From Apostichopus parvimensis (lineage: Eukaryota; Echinodermata; Holothuroidea; Aspidochirotida; Stichopodidae): DNA of 31,627 nucleotides. The notes beneath the pieces were generated by a model, which worked only from the letters and a program-made list of their open reading frames with translations, had not been told where the DNA came from and made no database searches. Position numbers and translations under genes: made by a program. Each line of letters begins with the position of its first letter. Position 1 is the first letter of the stretch. Of this stretch, positions 1 through 10,933 are shown piece after piece. The stretch lies in the NCBI GenBank assembly GCA_000934455.1, contig KN891007.1, positions 29,886 to 61,512 of the forward strand, in the 5' to 3' direction.

Positions 1-19
1 CTTTTCATTTCTTCCACAG

Positions 20-175
20 ACCTTGCTTGAAGGTGATATCCTATACCAAGTTGCCTTGCCACTCGCCGCCATCAACCTTGTGGCAATGTCCGTGGTGGCA
101 TTTACCGCTGCAGGTGGCTCCATTCAGAGTATTATAGCAGCATGTTCATGTAAGAGGAGGCAGTACCGTCTATGA
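20..175 (+). CDS. Terminal exon of an unidentified multi-pass membrane protein (5' part outside window)
   Basis: A pyrimidine-rich tract ending in ACAG at 16-19 is a good splice acceptor. The frame starting at base 20 is open for 51 codons and stops with TGA at 173-175. The peptide begins TLLEGDILYQ, then has one long hydrophobic stretch (about residues 11-43, rich in A, V, L and I, containing AGGS), then a CSCKRR basic, cysteine-containing tail ending QYRL. This looks like the last membrane segment and short cytosolic tail of a multi-pass protein. The two cysteines could be lipid-modified. The arrangement would fit a small four-pass protein (MS4A-like or similar), but I do not recognise the family and the rest of the gene lies left of the window. 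The reading phase at the exon start is assumed to be 0; the uninterrupted hydrophobic frame supports it. Confidence 0.75.
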   Translation, partial: TLLEGDILYQVALPLAAINLVAMSVVAFTAAGGSIQSIIAACSCKRRQYRL

Positions 176-310
176 GGCACAGATGATGAAGAAGATTATG
201 CCATGCAATTTAACACCAGTTTAACACCAGCTTCAAAGCTTCTTAGTTTATTTTTATTTGTATGATTTATTTCTTTTTTACTGCATTCCTGACTTTGCAA
301 GAGCTCTGTC

Positions 311-316
311 AATAAA
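311..316 (+). terminator. Poly(A) signal of the left-hand membrane protein gene
   Basis: AATAAA occurs 136 bases after the stop codon at 173-175, followed about 25-35 bases later by a GT-rich stretch (TTGTGTGG), the usual arrangement of a cleavage and polyadenylation site. The 3' UTR would be about 160 bases. Confidence 0.7.
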
Positions 317-1460
317 TAGCTAAACATGAGAGACTTCCTTGTGTGGTTCCTCGGGATCTTCATCTAGAATGATGTACTTATAGAGGTTAATTCAACCATA
401 ACACCATCAAATAACTCCATCAGTAGTGGCTAATTCTAAAGATTAGATCAGCGGTTCCCTCAATTTTGCTATAATAACCTCTAGGATGGTCAGACATGTT
501 ATTTCAAAACCCCTCAATTTGCCACCTCACTTTTGCTGCAAAAATGGAATTTCTTCCCACAGAAGCATTTTACAGTCAGATTAGCTGCTTTAGAATTGTG
601 AGCTTTAGAAACAACTGACAACTTATTAACAGATTGATCATGCTGAATTTAGATGGTATTAGATATGATCTGTGAAGTTTATTAATTGGTTAATTAGTCA
701 TTGTTTTGACCAACCGAAAAGGAAGCACGGTCCTGTGTGTAATGGATACAGTTGCTACCCATGCGCAGATGTACATGCTGTGGTACAGCTTCCTATAATA
801 TCATGAGATCCACTTGGCCCAAGAGCCAAGTCAAGGTCCCAGGGACAATGATCTCATCAGGCACTCTTTCAGAAGTCTTCATTTTCTCCTTTTTAAGAAG
901 ATGATGCAAATGAGAAGACATTAATCTCCATCCATTAGTTTCTGTGGGCCCCCTAATTGACCCTGTGCCCCAGGGCTGTACCTCCCCCCCCCCAAGACTT
1001 GCTGTTGTCTGGTCGGAAGGGATCTGTACCCTGCTTTTTCTTATAGAGAGGAAGAGAATAATATCTTCGTGTAGTGATCCTGTGGTTGATTCCTTAAATT
1101 CCTTTTCCACATTGTGTTCAAACAGAGATTATTGATGCACAAAAATTTGTTATGTTTGGATGTAAAGTTCTTTGAAGGCTGGGAAAGATTACATGTTGGC
1201 TGCACTTCCTCTCTGATTGGGCTCCTCTGTAGAGTGTGGACTAGAAGGTTGCAAACGTGACCACTGGTTTTGCGAGGAACTCCTAACGATTACGATCGGG
1301 ACGGGATAAATTTACGATAGAATAGTTTTTTAACAGTATTAGTTTATCATGTTTAGGTCAAAGTCTGTCAAAACATGGATTTCTCGATGCCACATATTGT
1401 AAAATTTCCTTCATCATGTACAGTCACTTCCTGTTCTTTTTTGTACCACAAAGGACAGTA

Positions 1461-1827
1461 TTAAAGGCATTGAAGACTCGCCCCAAACTGCGTGCCGCGC
1501 TCTGAAAAAGTTAACTTTCCGTTGCTAGCAAATGACGTTTTCTTCTTGTCGCTACAAAATGCAGACAGTAATGAAACGTGATACCTTGTTATCTTTAATC
1601 TAGACCTGAGATGTCCACGCTGCTATATGTACACTGTGTTCTGGGTATTGACCGTAGCTGTATGTATTGACTGTACAATAGTGTCTAATTACTGACGGTC
1701 ACAAGCTGTGTGTGTATTTTCTGGGATCGATAGTGGTGTGTAACACTTCTGTTACACCTCATTCGAAACTAGGTCAGATTTACCGGCATTAGACGTTTCT
1801 TTTTGCGTGAGTCTTCACACCCTTTAA
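1461..1827. mobile_element. Non-autonomous TTAA-flanked inverted-repeat element (Kolobok/T2-like MITE)
   Basis: The left edge reads TTAAAGGCATTGAAGACTC and the right edge, on the opposite strand, reads TTAAAGGGTGTGAAGACTC. The inverted repeats match at 18 of 22 positions if the adjoining bases are included. Both edges carry TTAA, so the insertion target is probably TTAA. Termini of the form TTAAAGGRR with TTAA targets are known for the T2/Kolobok family of cut-and-paste transposons (described in Xenopus). The 367-bp body has no transposase and contains an internal hairpin around 1735-1760 (GGTGT..ACACC). piggyBac-derived elements also use TTAA, but their ends start CCY, which does not fit. 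Confidence 0.65.
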
Positions 1828-1877
1828 TGCTGGTGTGGAATAGCATAAATTAATGTCTGGGTTAAAGCTGGGTTACC

Positions 1878-1891
1878 GTTTCCACGGTAAC
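1878..1891 (+). promoter_or_regulatory. X-box-like RFX binding site
   Basis: GTTTCCACGGTAAC differs by one central base from GTTTCCATGGTAAC, a classical X-box bound by RFX factors. It lies 50 bp right of the MITE and about 2.8 kb upstream of the FAM81 start codon. Whether it belongs to the FAM81 promoter is inference. Confidence 0.4.
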
Positions 1892-3040
1892 GTCACCTGC
1901 TATGAAAAATTCGATCAGGCAAAGTATCTACTTTCGTTTGTAACAAAAACAATGAAAATACTTTGAGAAATTAATGTTAATTCTCAGTATCAAATTAAGC
2001 CTACAAGTAGTAGCTACACAGGGCCCTCAAGGTCAAGTCGTGCAAAAGTGCCCAGCTTTGAAATTGGTTTTCAAACACATGAACTGTTTCACAAAGTTTT
2101 TATAAACATGAGTCCAGCAAGGAACCGCCGGCCTCTTGTTGTGATTACAAAGATTTATTACATTCATATTTGAACCACCAGGGATCAATTTCTTTAAGAA
2201 AGGAATTTCAAAATTTGTTGACACAAGTCAAAGAATTGTGCAAGAAATTAGAATAAAGCTTTGATGATGTAGTTTACTTTAAACAAGAGGTATGTATTAT
2301 TTGTTTGGTTGTCATCTTTTCTTTTCTTTTATTAATTTTGCCTTTCAAGATAAGTTAATTGGAATTTCCTGAAGCAAAAGTTTCCAACATGTGCAGGCAC
2401 TGAGTTTCAGAAACACTTCTTTCACTGCCTAACTGAATATTATGTTTTACGAAATTGTTGGGAAAAGAAGTCAAATATTTTTAAGTAGAATTATGCGCTC
2501 TAGTCGAGTCCAAAGTTATTTCCGTTATTTTAATTTTTCCTGAAATATATGGAGAAAACATCACAAACTTGTTATGGTCTCTTATATTTTGTGTCATACT
2601 TTGTGAAGTTTTAGCACACTGAAGTTAGCTAAATTTCAGGAAGAACAAGTATAAATGATCATTAGTAAAGATACTTGTAAAGTGTCTGTCTCCCATTTTA
2701 AATACCTTGGAACATGTTAATATTTCTCGTAGTGCTTCACCTTGGCAACAAATTATTTCATCTTCGTTTACCAGAATTGTCACAAATTTTCCCAAGACAA
2801 CATTGTTAATATTTCTGATTGATTAATATATGTGTAGGCATACCGATTTATTGGACATGAAAAAAATTGGAAACTCAAAACATTTGAATAATTAAGCTCT
2901 ACTTCAAAATTAGCAGTCACTGTTAGGCGAAGTGCTCATAGAACAGTAGCAGAGACACTTTCATAAGGAGAATAATTCAAGCTTGCCAAAGTCGCATGCA
3001 TAAGCAATTCTTTGATATTCTGAATTCCAACATGGTGTTC

Positions 3041-3120
3041 TTTGATACCATTTTAATTTGTGATACCATTTTTTAAAATTTGTGATACCATTTTTTAAAT
3101 TCGTGATACTATTTTAATTT
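3041..3120. repeat. Short tandem repeat, ~23-bp unit, about 4 copies
   Basis: Units of the form TTTGTGATACCATTTTTTAA recur with small changes (TTTGATACCATTTT, TGATACCATTTTTT, TGATACCATTTTTT, TGATACTATTTT) and variable T/A tracts between them. Confidence 0.8.
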
Positions 3121-3473
3121 GATTTTCATTTATATTATCTGTGTCATTTGTCGAGAAATCGATAAGACCGGGAATAAGGGGGTGGGGGAGGGGGGTGTAA
3201 ATAACAAGCACACTCGGTGTGGGGAAGAAACATGCAAATACTTGAATTTTTATGGAATACATGGAGGATCCATGTTTGTCGCAACGTTTTGTGGTAAGTG
3301 CAAAGTCGTGTTTCTGTTTTCACTCAAATGAAGTCGTCCACATATGTTTCACTCGCCCCGAGCAGCGTCGCCTCTGCACAAATTAGTATTTAGGTATGTG
3401 GAAGAGGAAATATACTTTTTAAGAAAAGTCACCCGGGAAAGAACCTGGGCACGAAAACCAAACGACTGATCCG

Positions 3474-3534
3474 CTCTCAATTGAGAGTTGGGGTTAACCC
3501 CAGTCCCCTTGCATCGAGACTGCAGTCATGACTG
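3474..3534. repeat. Cluster of perfect palindromes
   Basis: CTCTCAATTGAGAG (3474-3487) and TGGGGTTAACCCCA (3489-3502) are two perfect 14-bp palindromes separated by one base. They are followed by GACTGCAGTC (3518-3527) overlapping CAGTCATGACTG (3523-3534). The function is unknown; they could be factor sites or part of an unrecognised repeat. Confidence 0.85.
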
Positions 3535-4730
3535 TGTGATCATGAACTCAAATCAAAATGATCAGCTAGAGAACCTGACTCACTTTCCATTTTCGAACTT
3601 GTGATCATCAGACAGGGTTTGCCAAAAATGTTATTTGCTTTATATTGAAACGTTATAATTTCGCAAACTTGTTACGAAATATTTAATAAACATTGCCACC
3701 ACTACGGCCGCACTTTGACCTGGTGTTGTCATGGTTGTGATGTACGCTGTCGATTCATGCAGCTCAGGTGTCTAATAGTAATAGTGTGGTACGGTGTACG
3801 TGCAACGAGTTACGTGAAAAGCACAACAGTTTGTAACTCAGCGCTTCTGAATGCCAGGACTCTTTCTGACATAAACTATTCTACCGATCTACTATTGGAT
3901 ATGCGGAACAAGGTTGTTGAAGAAGTAAAACTGAAAGGTTGTCAACCGTAACACAAAGGCAAGTTAGGGTATGGTTACTCTTTTACTGTTGTTTCGACGA
4001 GCCAATTTTTAACTTGGTAGCCTAACTTAGATAGGCCTAACTTCGGTCTGGCTAGTTAGATCTAGATGGGATACATTGTAGGTTATAGTATAGTAGTAGG
4101 CTAGCATAGTTACTTGTCGTATAATCTTGAGGATAAGCCTTACTGTTTTAGTGTTAAGCCTAACTATAGCTATAGGTCCCCCCAATGGATCCCAGCCCTG
4201 AGCTGTAGTCTCTGCCTCACACACCCATCTGTCAAGCCTGGACACATGTGAACAAAACAAGGAAATGTGTGGGTTTAGGATTTGTATAGTTTTGCTTCAA
4301 ATCCCTTTCTTTGAAATTTTTGCATTAGATATGTTTGCGTCCGGCCAGATGGAGGACAGTGCACTGAATTGCCTGAAGTCCTGTCCTGCCTAAATGCCTG
4401 ACATCTGGCCACCCTTTCCTACTCCCTTAAACCCTCAATGACCATGAAAATTTGGTTAGCCATGAGATTCAAAGTGAAGTACAGACATGGCCGTTATGAA
4501 AACAGTATGATTCCTATTGCCCTTGCCTATCATGGTTGTTATAGAAAAGGACCTAGACTAGGCCTGTGTGTAAATTTTTAAGGATGAAGGCTATCTACCC
4601 ACAACTTAGGCACAATTGATAAAATCAATGCTCTTCTCTTATTTTCTCAAAAAACATCAGGTTTGGTGTCACAGCAAACATATAGATGATTTATGAACTC
4701 ATCATGTATATGCCAATGTGTAGATGAAAG

Positions 4731-5066
4731 ATGTCCCATAATCATCAGCAGAGTTCTGTTCTGCCACTTCTCTCATGGCCTACCCAACCAGTGAGACACT
4801 ATACTACTACTACAAACGTCAAAAATGACCGAATAAGAAGCCCAGATAGACAGGATGACAGGTTAGTGGCCCGAGTAAACTCAACTGTGAGGTCATCCAA
4901 GGATTTGGTTCAAAGGGCAGACGAACTGAAGGATGAAGCTGGGGAATTAATGTCAAGCAGGAGTCCATCCTATGAAGTCTGGCAAGATCGGAGAATAAGC
5001 CGTCTCCTAGAAGAGCATTCGCACTCTGTTATGTTGGCATTAAAGAAACTGAGTGCAGAAGTAACT
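4731..5066 (+). CDS. FAM81: FAM81 coding exon 1
   Basis: 112 codons from ATG 4731 to a GTGAGT donor at 5067. The first ~45 residues are low in family similarity (polar, with a TTTT run and RSPDRQDDR). Residues ~45-112 begin the coiled coil and contain LLEEHS. The in-frame stop at 4725 sets the start unless a non-coding exon is spliced in close by. Confidence 0.82.
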
Positions 5067-8000
5067 GTGAGTATTTATTGAGTCGTACAAATCATAGAAA
5101 TCCTACTGAGGTACACAAGGATTTTAAGCCTATACCCTCCCCAAATTTGGATTGAGAGGAAACAGGGGATGTATCTGTACCCATCCCTAACCTATCCACC
5201 CTTGCGCCCCACTATGAACAAAGTTTCATGTACAGACTTACCATTTAAAGCAATATATATCTTTTGTTGATAATCAACAAAATGTCACAGAGGAATGCTA
5301 CTGTTTTTTTGCAAAATGAAGACATTCAGGGACTGTGCCTCAGGATTCCATCAGTGGTGCTACCCTGGACCCAACATATATGACTCAGACATGCAGATAC
5401 CTTGGAACAACATGTTGTAAACCCAGCCCTACCTTTCTAACTGTCAATACCCAATCACGCACCTCATTATTTGCAACCCAACCCCCTTCCCCCAACCATA
5501 ACTGTTTTCTTCCTATATAACCAGTCAACATTTCAAGTAGCACCTGGGAAACAACATAAACAAGAGTTGATAATCTTATCTACTGAGTAATGAGTGTGTT
5601 AAATCTTGCTGCAAAACATAGTTCTGTAATATCATTTCACAATATAGGTAAAATTGTTTTCTCATATTCAAGTGAGGTAGACAATGACCATGTCTGGTGC
5701 CATCCCTCACATGAATGTCCTAAGTAAAATATTAGCTTCTTGTATTTATGACATGCCTTTTACATTGCTCTTGTTTCTTTTATTTTTTTAATATTACCAT
5801 TTTATAGAATTTACAGGCTCAAGTTTCTGGCAGAGACAAAGCAGACCTTCTGACAGGGAATTCTATAAAACACCTTGAACTCCAGCAAGCTAGCTCGGTG
5901 CAAGATATCAGGAGCCGTGTTGGGAGGTAAATAATGCCGTAAGATATTAATATGTACTACAAAGTGAAAGATAAATGAATATTAGTTAAGTTTTGTGAAG
6001 GGGCTCTTTAAGTCTTAAACAGAATATGCAGTCATCCTGGAAAGTTGATATGTAGTATTGCTTTAAGCACAATCAAGTGGTCCTTATCCAGTTTCACACT
6101 CTGAGCTTCAAAGGGTCAGTAGGTTATCTCAATTGGTCTCAGACTGGCAATTTGTGTTGTGATTTATACCAGATGACTTGTAAGTTGTCAACATATTTCA
6201 CAATCTCATGTAGAGCTCTCAGTCTATTCAAAAATGTTAAAGGGATTTGCATCAGCATTTGGAATAAAAATTCTTTACTGTAAAATCCTTACCAGTGAAT
6301 TAAATGGTTGGATGCTTTGTCATCATGATAATTGAATCCTGATACCTTTCTTTATACTGTATGTTGCTGCATTATTCAATAGATAATCTTCATTTTGGTA
6401 TGCACAAGTTCATGTACATATTAACATGTATGGCTTACCACAGTATGAAAATGTTTAGGCATCGGAACCACTAAACGTGTTCGTTTTTTGGTTGAGTCAT
6501 CTAAGACTGTCGCATAGCAAGTTTAGGTGAGAATGAAATGAGTTTTAAGACTTAAGCACTGTCATGCACCTATTATTGTAGGTAAAACAGTTTCAAGTAC
6601 CTTTTAGGACAAGTTTCTCTTTAAAGAAGCTTCCAGCATAAGGTATTCAATTTTGCAGAAATCATACCATTTCCTTCAAATAATGAATGTTACTAATATC
6701 AAGATGGCATTAATCAGTTGAAGGCATCTCTTTATTTTGTTCACCAAATGAATGTTAATTGAGATGTGTAGTCAGTGATTTCAGTCAGTGCTTACAATAA
6801 CTTTAACCGAAAACTTTTTTTTCATTTTACTGTACAACTAATACAGTATGTCAGAAATTTGTCAATTTTCACTTTTGATAGGAAACTGGATTAATTATGC
6901 AAATGAACTAATACAAAATGCATTGTGGTATGATTTTAATATCCAATAGTTAAAAAAATTATATTTAAATGACCACGTCAGCACAAAGAAAGTTGCTTTA
7001 ATGTTTGTTTGTTTGATTGATAACCATGTAGCTCTCCTAACAGTTAGTCAATATGTAACAAAACACCTCTTTGAGCAAAATTTTTGGCAAGCATGAAAAC
7101 TTGAAAGCAACACTGGCTCTTGGATACATACTTTGCATACATGAGACAACATTAGCTGGTAGTGTCCAATGCTCATTTTCCATCAGTGCTATCATTCAGA
7201 ATTGGCCATAAATTATTTTTTCATTGTTTTAACCAAACGATCCATGAATATCACACAGTGTGCACCCTCAAGTGATTTAACATTCCTATTTTCGTAGTAT
7301 TTTTCATTATCATTTGGAAATGAATAATAAGTCTGTTTTTCGAAACTTTGCAAGTCCAACCTTGGGAGATCATTTCATCTGCTTCATATTGATGAATATT
7401 GTTAGCAAACTTAATCATTGAAAATTGGTATTTTACTTTAATAACCTTCGGGAGCAGTAAATAAGTGCACAAATTTAAAAATCAACTTGCATAAGATGTA
7501 GTTGTCATTTCCCTGTTGGTATCATACTTACTGTACGTTTAATTTGAAAAGTTTACAAATTTCTCTTGAAATTCCATTGGTATTACATTGAAGGTTGTAT
7601 CAAATGAGATTGGATGTGGTTCTTGGCCACAGTTTGCAAGGGTACCCTTTGCAAAGAGACAGTTTATTAGGGATCAACCCCATCTTACAACCTAGTAGAA
7701 CCCAGGATGTAATTTTCCTTCCGAGGTCACTGGGTTTAATCCTATCTGATTCCTATCCTCTTTTTATTAATTTAATGTGGCTTCTACAGTCTTCCTCAGT
7801 CTATTGTCTGTTGAACATGTCTTCACATGTAAACATTGACCACGTTATACATCTCACCAAAGAAATAATGATAAAGTGATTTATGGTAATAAATCATGAA
7901 TTAATCAATTTTAATCTTTGCAATCTCTCTGAGCACTTAACAGCTAGATTTAAAGTGTCAACGGGACTTTGCAGCCAGTTTTAGGCATAAGTGGAAATCT

Positions 8001-10933
8001 TTAATACTTAACGAATCCAAATCACACTTGGTACTTTCAAGTTTATAAGGGTTTCTTATTTTTATTTATTTTTTTTAATTTTATTTATTTTTTATAATTA
8101 TTATTTATTTTATTTTTTATTTTTATTCATTTTTGTTATTATTATTTTTTTATACAAAGGTGTGATGCTTCCATTGCTGCTATATCCAGTGACATCAGAA
8201 GCCTAGCTGAGAGTTTATCTGCTGTGAACAGACAAGTCAACTCTCTCTCAAATGCAATGGAAAAAGGAAGCAAGGTTACAGATCAAAAGGTACTGTACAA
8301 GTAACTATGAATAAATTACCCTATGACAGATAAGAATTAGACCATTTGATGAGATTTATCCGTCCTGCAGGGTCATCCAGATTGGTCCCAAAATTGGTGA
8401 AAGGTTTAAGAAGTGAATCATCATGGTGGGATTCTGACCCTCAGAAGACTTTGAGAAGTGTCGCAGGGAATGATAATTCATTGGCATCACATAGCTATAA
8501 TGCTATGCAAAATGGGCGCATTTACTATGCAAAATGGACACTTTGCTATACCAATGGAATGGTGTACAATACTTTATATGCACAAAAACTATAGTATTGC
8601 CAGTGTTTTATAAAGAAAACATAATTCATAAACCTCAAAACCGCTACACAAGATGTGAAGAAGAAATTCCATTCCCTATACTCAGTTAAGATTCAATCAA
8701 GTAACTAAATGAGAGAAATGAAAAAAATGTTCCAGAGGTGGCAGTAAAAGTGTTGCTGAAGCTTGAAGATGAGTAACCATTATTAACTGGGTATAATTCT
8801 CTAGCAATTTTGGTAAATAATTCCAGTGATTTGGTCTAAATTTCATTACTTAAAATGGTTATTACAGTTAGCTCTTGTACATATATGTCTAGTACAGACA
8901 TTATTCTTTAAAACCAAAACAAACAGGGAATTTTTAATATTTAATAGCATAAAGTGAGAGTTGTATCAGGTATCAGTCAGGTAGGTATATTGAGCTGCAA
9001 TCTTGATTGTTCAAGATTACAGCATAAAAACTGCACAGTAGTTTAATAATATTCAAATTTGTCTTTTTAACACCTGCTCTGTATCTGCTCTGAATGACCA
9101 CCATGGAAACCAAGCAAGTGATAAATTTAAAATAGATGCTGCGATATTATTGATTATATAAATATTATTGTCTAATATTAAATGTTGTGCAGCCATAAAC
9201 ATTGGATATCAAGGATATGAGAAAGGAAGTTGATATTTGGATCATAAACATGGACAGCATTTCCGTTCAAAGACAGACAAACATGATCTTGTCGTACACA
9301 AATTGTAGAAAGTCAATGAAAGGCTCAAATAAACTGATTTGAAAAAAAATAAAAAATAACAAAACCAACTTCCTTAATGAAAACTGCAAACTATTATATT
9401 TCCTTTTCCTTAATTGTTTGTTTCCTTTTACCTTTTCTTTACTCTCCTATCACTATCCTTGTCATGTTTACTAAAATGATTTTTTGTTTTGTTTACGTAT
9501 GTCCGTACGTCCGTACGTCATTCAACAGGTGTCAAGGATGCAGGTTGACATTCAAGAGCGGACAAAACAGGAATTGGAGAAGAAGAGCGTTACGGAGGGC
9601 AAACTCGAGGAAAAAGTCACGTCTTGGGAATTTAAAACAAAGAGCCAATTGAAAGAAATTCAAAACAACATTCAAGCCTTGCAAACAGAATCTCAAGCTA
9701 AACAGAAGAAACTCAAACAAGAACTTGCACATACTATGGAGCAACTCCATGGACAAAATCAGCAAAAACAGGTCACAAATGTTCACTCTTCAATAAAGAT
9801 TTTTTGTGGGTGGGTGTGTGTGTGGTTTCCTTGTTTTGAGTTTGATGTGTTTTTTCTATTATTTTTGGTTATTTTTTCAGTATTGTATTATTACGCTCTC
9901 TCTCTGTCTGTTTATTTGTCTGTCTGTCTGTTTGAAAGTCAGTTGCTCTGTTAATTTGACCTTTCAAAGCGTTCAAGTTTTTTTTTTTCCTTCTTGTTCT
10001 CATTCATTGATTTTGTATTTTGTTTTTTCACAAATGGAAACCGAAAACCCATCTGAGCAGAGAGTGTCATTTTTACCGTGAGATATTCTCTTCATACTTT
10101 AGAGAGCTTTGTAGACTTTTGTCTGTGACTGTCAAAAGTCGCTGCGATATCTTCTATGCAAAGAGAAACTCATTTTAGGTGGTTATTCCAAGAGCACTTA
10201 CAATAGACAATCATAGAGAAGAGACAAAATTTAAACATTTCTTGATTAATTATTAATACTTCTTTCGTATGTAAACCTGGTGGTTGCATGTCATTTTCGA
10301 TTGGTCGGTGATAATCGTGTGGTGAAAGGAACCGGTCAAAGTTCAAACCAGAAATCAACCACAGAAAATTTCTATAAGGTTACTATCTCATGTAGCTTAC
10401 AATGTCTTATAGTATAATGAAAATCCCCATTTCCCTTTAAAAGCCCCCCCCCCAAAAAAAAAAATTTGCATCATTTTTATTTCATATTTTACATTAAACT
10501 GTATTCTTTTGTATCATTTTTTATCCGAATTATTTTTTTTTTATGTCCGAATCTGTTCGGTCGATCATTTTCTCAACATTCTTTTCACGAACAGACACAG
10601 TTTGAAAGGGAAATCACGGAGCGATTGAATCCGATGGAGAATGCGGTGGCGAGATTGCAGAGAGTGCAGGACAGCATGAGAGAGGTTGCGGAGGACCAGC
10701 AGAGAGAACTGAAGAGCCATCTCAACAGGCAACTGAACAAGATGGAAGAGAATTTAATGGGCGTCATCAGAGTGGAAGTAGAGGACATCAAATCAAGCTT
10801 GCACTCGGCGCTCGGAACCACACAATCAAACATGGAGACGATGAGGAAGGTGCTGGAAGGTAAACAGAGACTGTCAGAGGAAGCTTTGAGAAAGGAAATA
10901 GCTAGGATGAAGAAACTGGTGGTTTTGACCTGA
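4731..10933 (+). CDS. FAM81: FAM81-family coiled-coil protein, five coding exons (388 aa predicted)
   Basis: Coding exons are 4731-5066, 5808-5926, 8160-8289, 9529-9771 and 10595-10933; intron phases are 0, 2, 0, 0. The joined protein is almost entirely alpha-helical coiled coil. Family hallmarks are an LLEEHS segment near residues 92-97, a NLQAQVSGRDK-type stretch (about 113-123), the motif RCDASI at 152-157 spanning the exon 2/3 join, and a C-terminal MRKVLEGKQRLSEEALRKEI-like segment. These match the order and spacing of vertebrate FAM81A/FAM81B, whose usual length (about 370-450 aa) also fits. FAM81 proteins have no enzymatic domain; FAM81A is known as a synaptic condensate-associated protein and FAM81B as a testis/ciliated-cell-enriched one. 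The role here is inferred only by homology. The start ATG at 4731 follows an in-frame TGA at 4725. Vertebrate A versus B assignment is not possible by eye. Confidence 0.88.
5067..5807 (+). other. FAM81 intron 1
   Basis: GTGAGT..TATAG intron of 741 bp with a T-rich tract before the acceptor. I see no feature other than AT-rich sequence. Confidence 0.75.
5808..5926 (+). CDS. FAM81: FAM81 coding exon 2
   Basis: Acceptor TTTATAG at 5801-5807, donor GTAAAT at 5927. It encodes NLQAQVSGRDKADLL and continues to the split arginine of RCDASI (phase 2). A rival acceptor (TTACAG, 5811-5816) would drop NLQ; FAM81 spacing favours 5808. Confidence 0.85.
5927..8159 (+). other. FAM81 intron 2
   Basis: 2.2-kb AT-rich intron ending in a ~110-bp run of T/A-rich sequence (8045-8155, TTTATTTT-like) directly before the acceptor AAAG at 8156-8159. 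No repeat family or exon recognised; open frames here have no family resemblance. Confidence 0.7.
8160..8289 (+). CDS. FAM81: FAM81 coding exon 3
   Basis: Base 8160 completes the split arginine, giving RCDASIAAISSDIRSL, the best-conserved family motif. The donor after GATCAAAAG is GTACTG at 8290; phase 0 at exit. It encodes 43 whole codons plus the split one. Confidence 0.9.
8290..9528 (+). other. FAM81 intron 3
   Basis: 1.24-kb intron with no recognised repeat. Near the acceptor is a GTCCGTACGTCCGTACGT duplication (9501-9518) followed by TTCAACAG. Confidence 0.7.
9529..9771 (+). CDS. FAM81: FAM81 coding exon 4
   Basis: 81 codons of charged coiled coil (K/E/Q-rich). Acceptor TTCAACAG at 9521-9528, phase 0. 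The donor CAG/GTCACA at 9772 is weak, but it keeps phase 0 with the next exon and no better GT lies nearby in frame. Confidence 0.82.
9772..10594 (+). other. FAM81 intron 4
   Basis: 823-bp intron with simple sequence near its 5' end: GT-rich 9806-9830, CTCT/CTGT repeats 9896-9932, and a poly-T run near 9980. Poly-C followed by poly-A is at 10445-10463. The acceptor is CACGAACAG before 10595. Confidence 0.7.
10595..10933 (+). CDS. FAM81: FAM81 coding exon 5 and stop
   Basis: 112 codons plus TGA (10931-10933). It starts TQFEREITERLNPMENAV and continues as coiled coil to a basic end (ARMKKLVVLT). The C-terminal VLEGKQRLSEEALRKEI segment resembles the end of FAM81A. The composition is noticeably more GC-rich than the flanking DNA, as expected for coding sequence. 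Confidence 0.88.
   Translation, partial: TQFEREITERLNPMENAVARLQRVQDSMREVAEDQQRELKSHLNRQLNKMEENLMGVIRVEVEDIKSSLHSALGTTQSNMETMRKVLEGKQRLSEEALRKEIARMKKLVVLT

Larger units (their letters stand above)
317..4730. other. Intergenic region between the left-hand gene and FAM81
   Basis: No convincing coding exon is visible; open frames here are short and lack splice or codon support. It holds the inverted-repeat element at 1461-1827, an X-box-like motif at 1878-1891, a tandem repeat at 3041-3120, a G-rich run at 3178-3195 and a palindrome cluster at 3474-3534. The FAM81 promoter and any non-coding 5' exon should lie in the right part. A pyrimidine-rich tract ending in CATCAG at 4655-4660 is a possible acceptor for the exon that contains the start codon. 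Confidence 0.6.

Noticed and set aside
7595-7879. 94-codon + strand open frame in FAM81 intron 2
   Set aside because: It has no recognisable domain or codon signal and sits within an intron bounded by well-supported exons.
9377-9528. Hydrophobic open frame just before FAM81 exon 4
   Set aside because: It is the pyrimidine-rich intron end read as Phe/Leu; the splice acceptor and family match begin at 9529.
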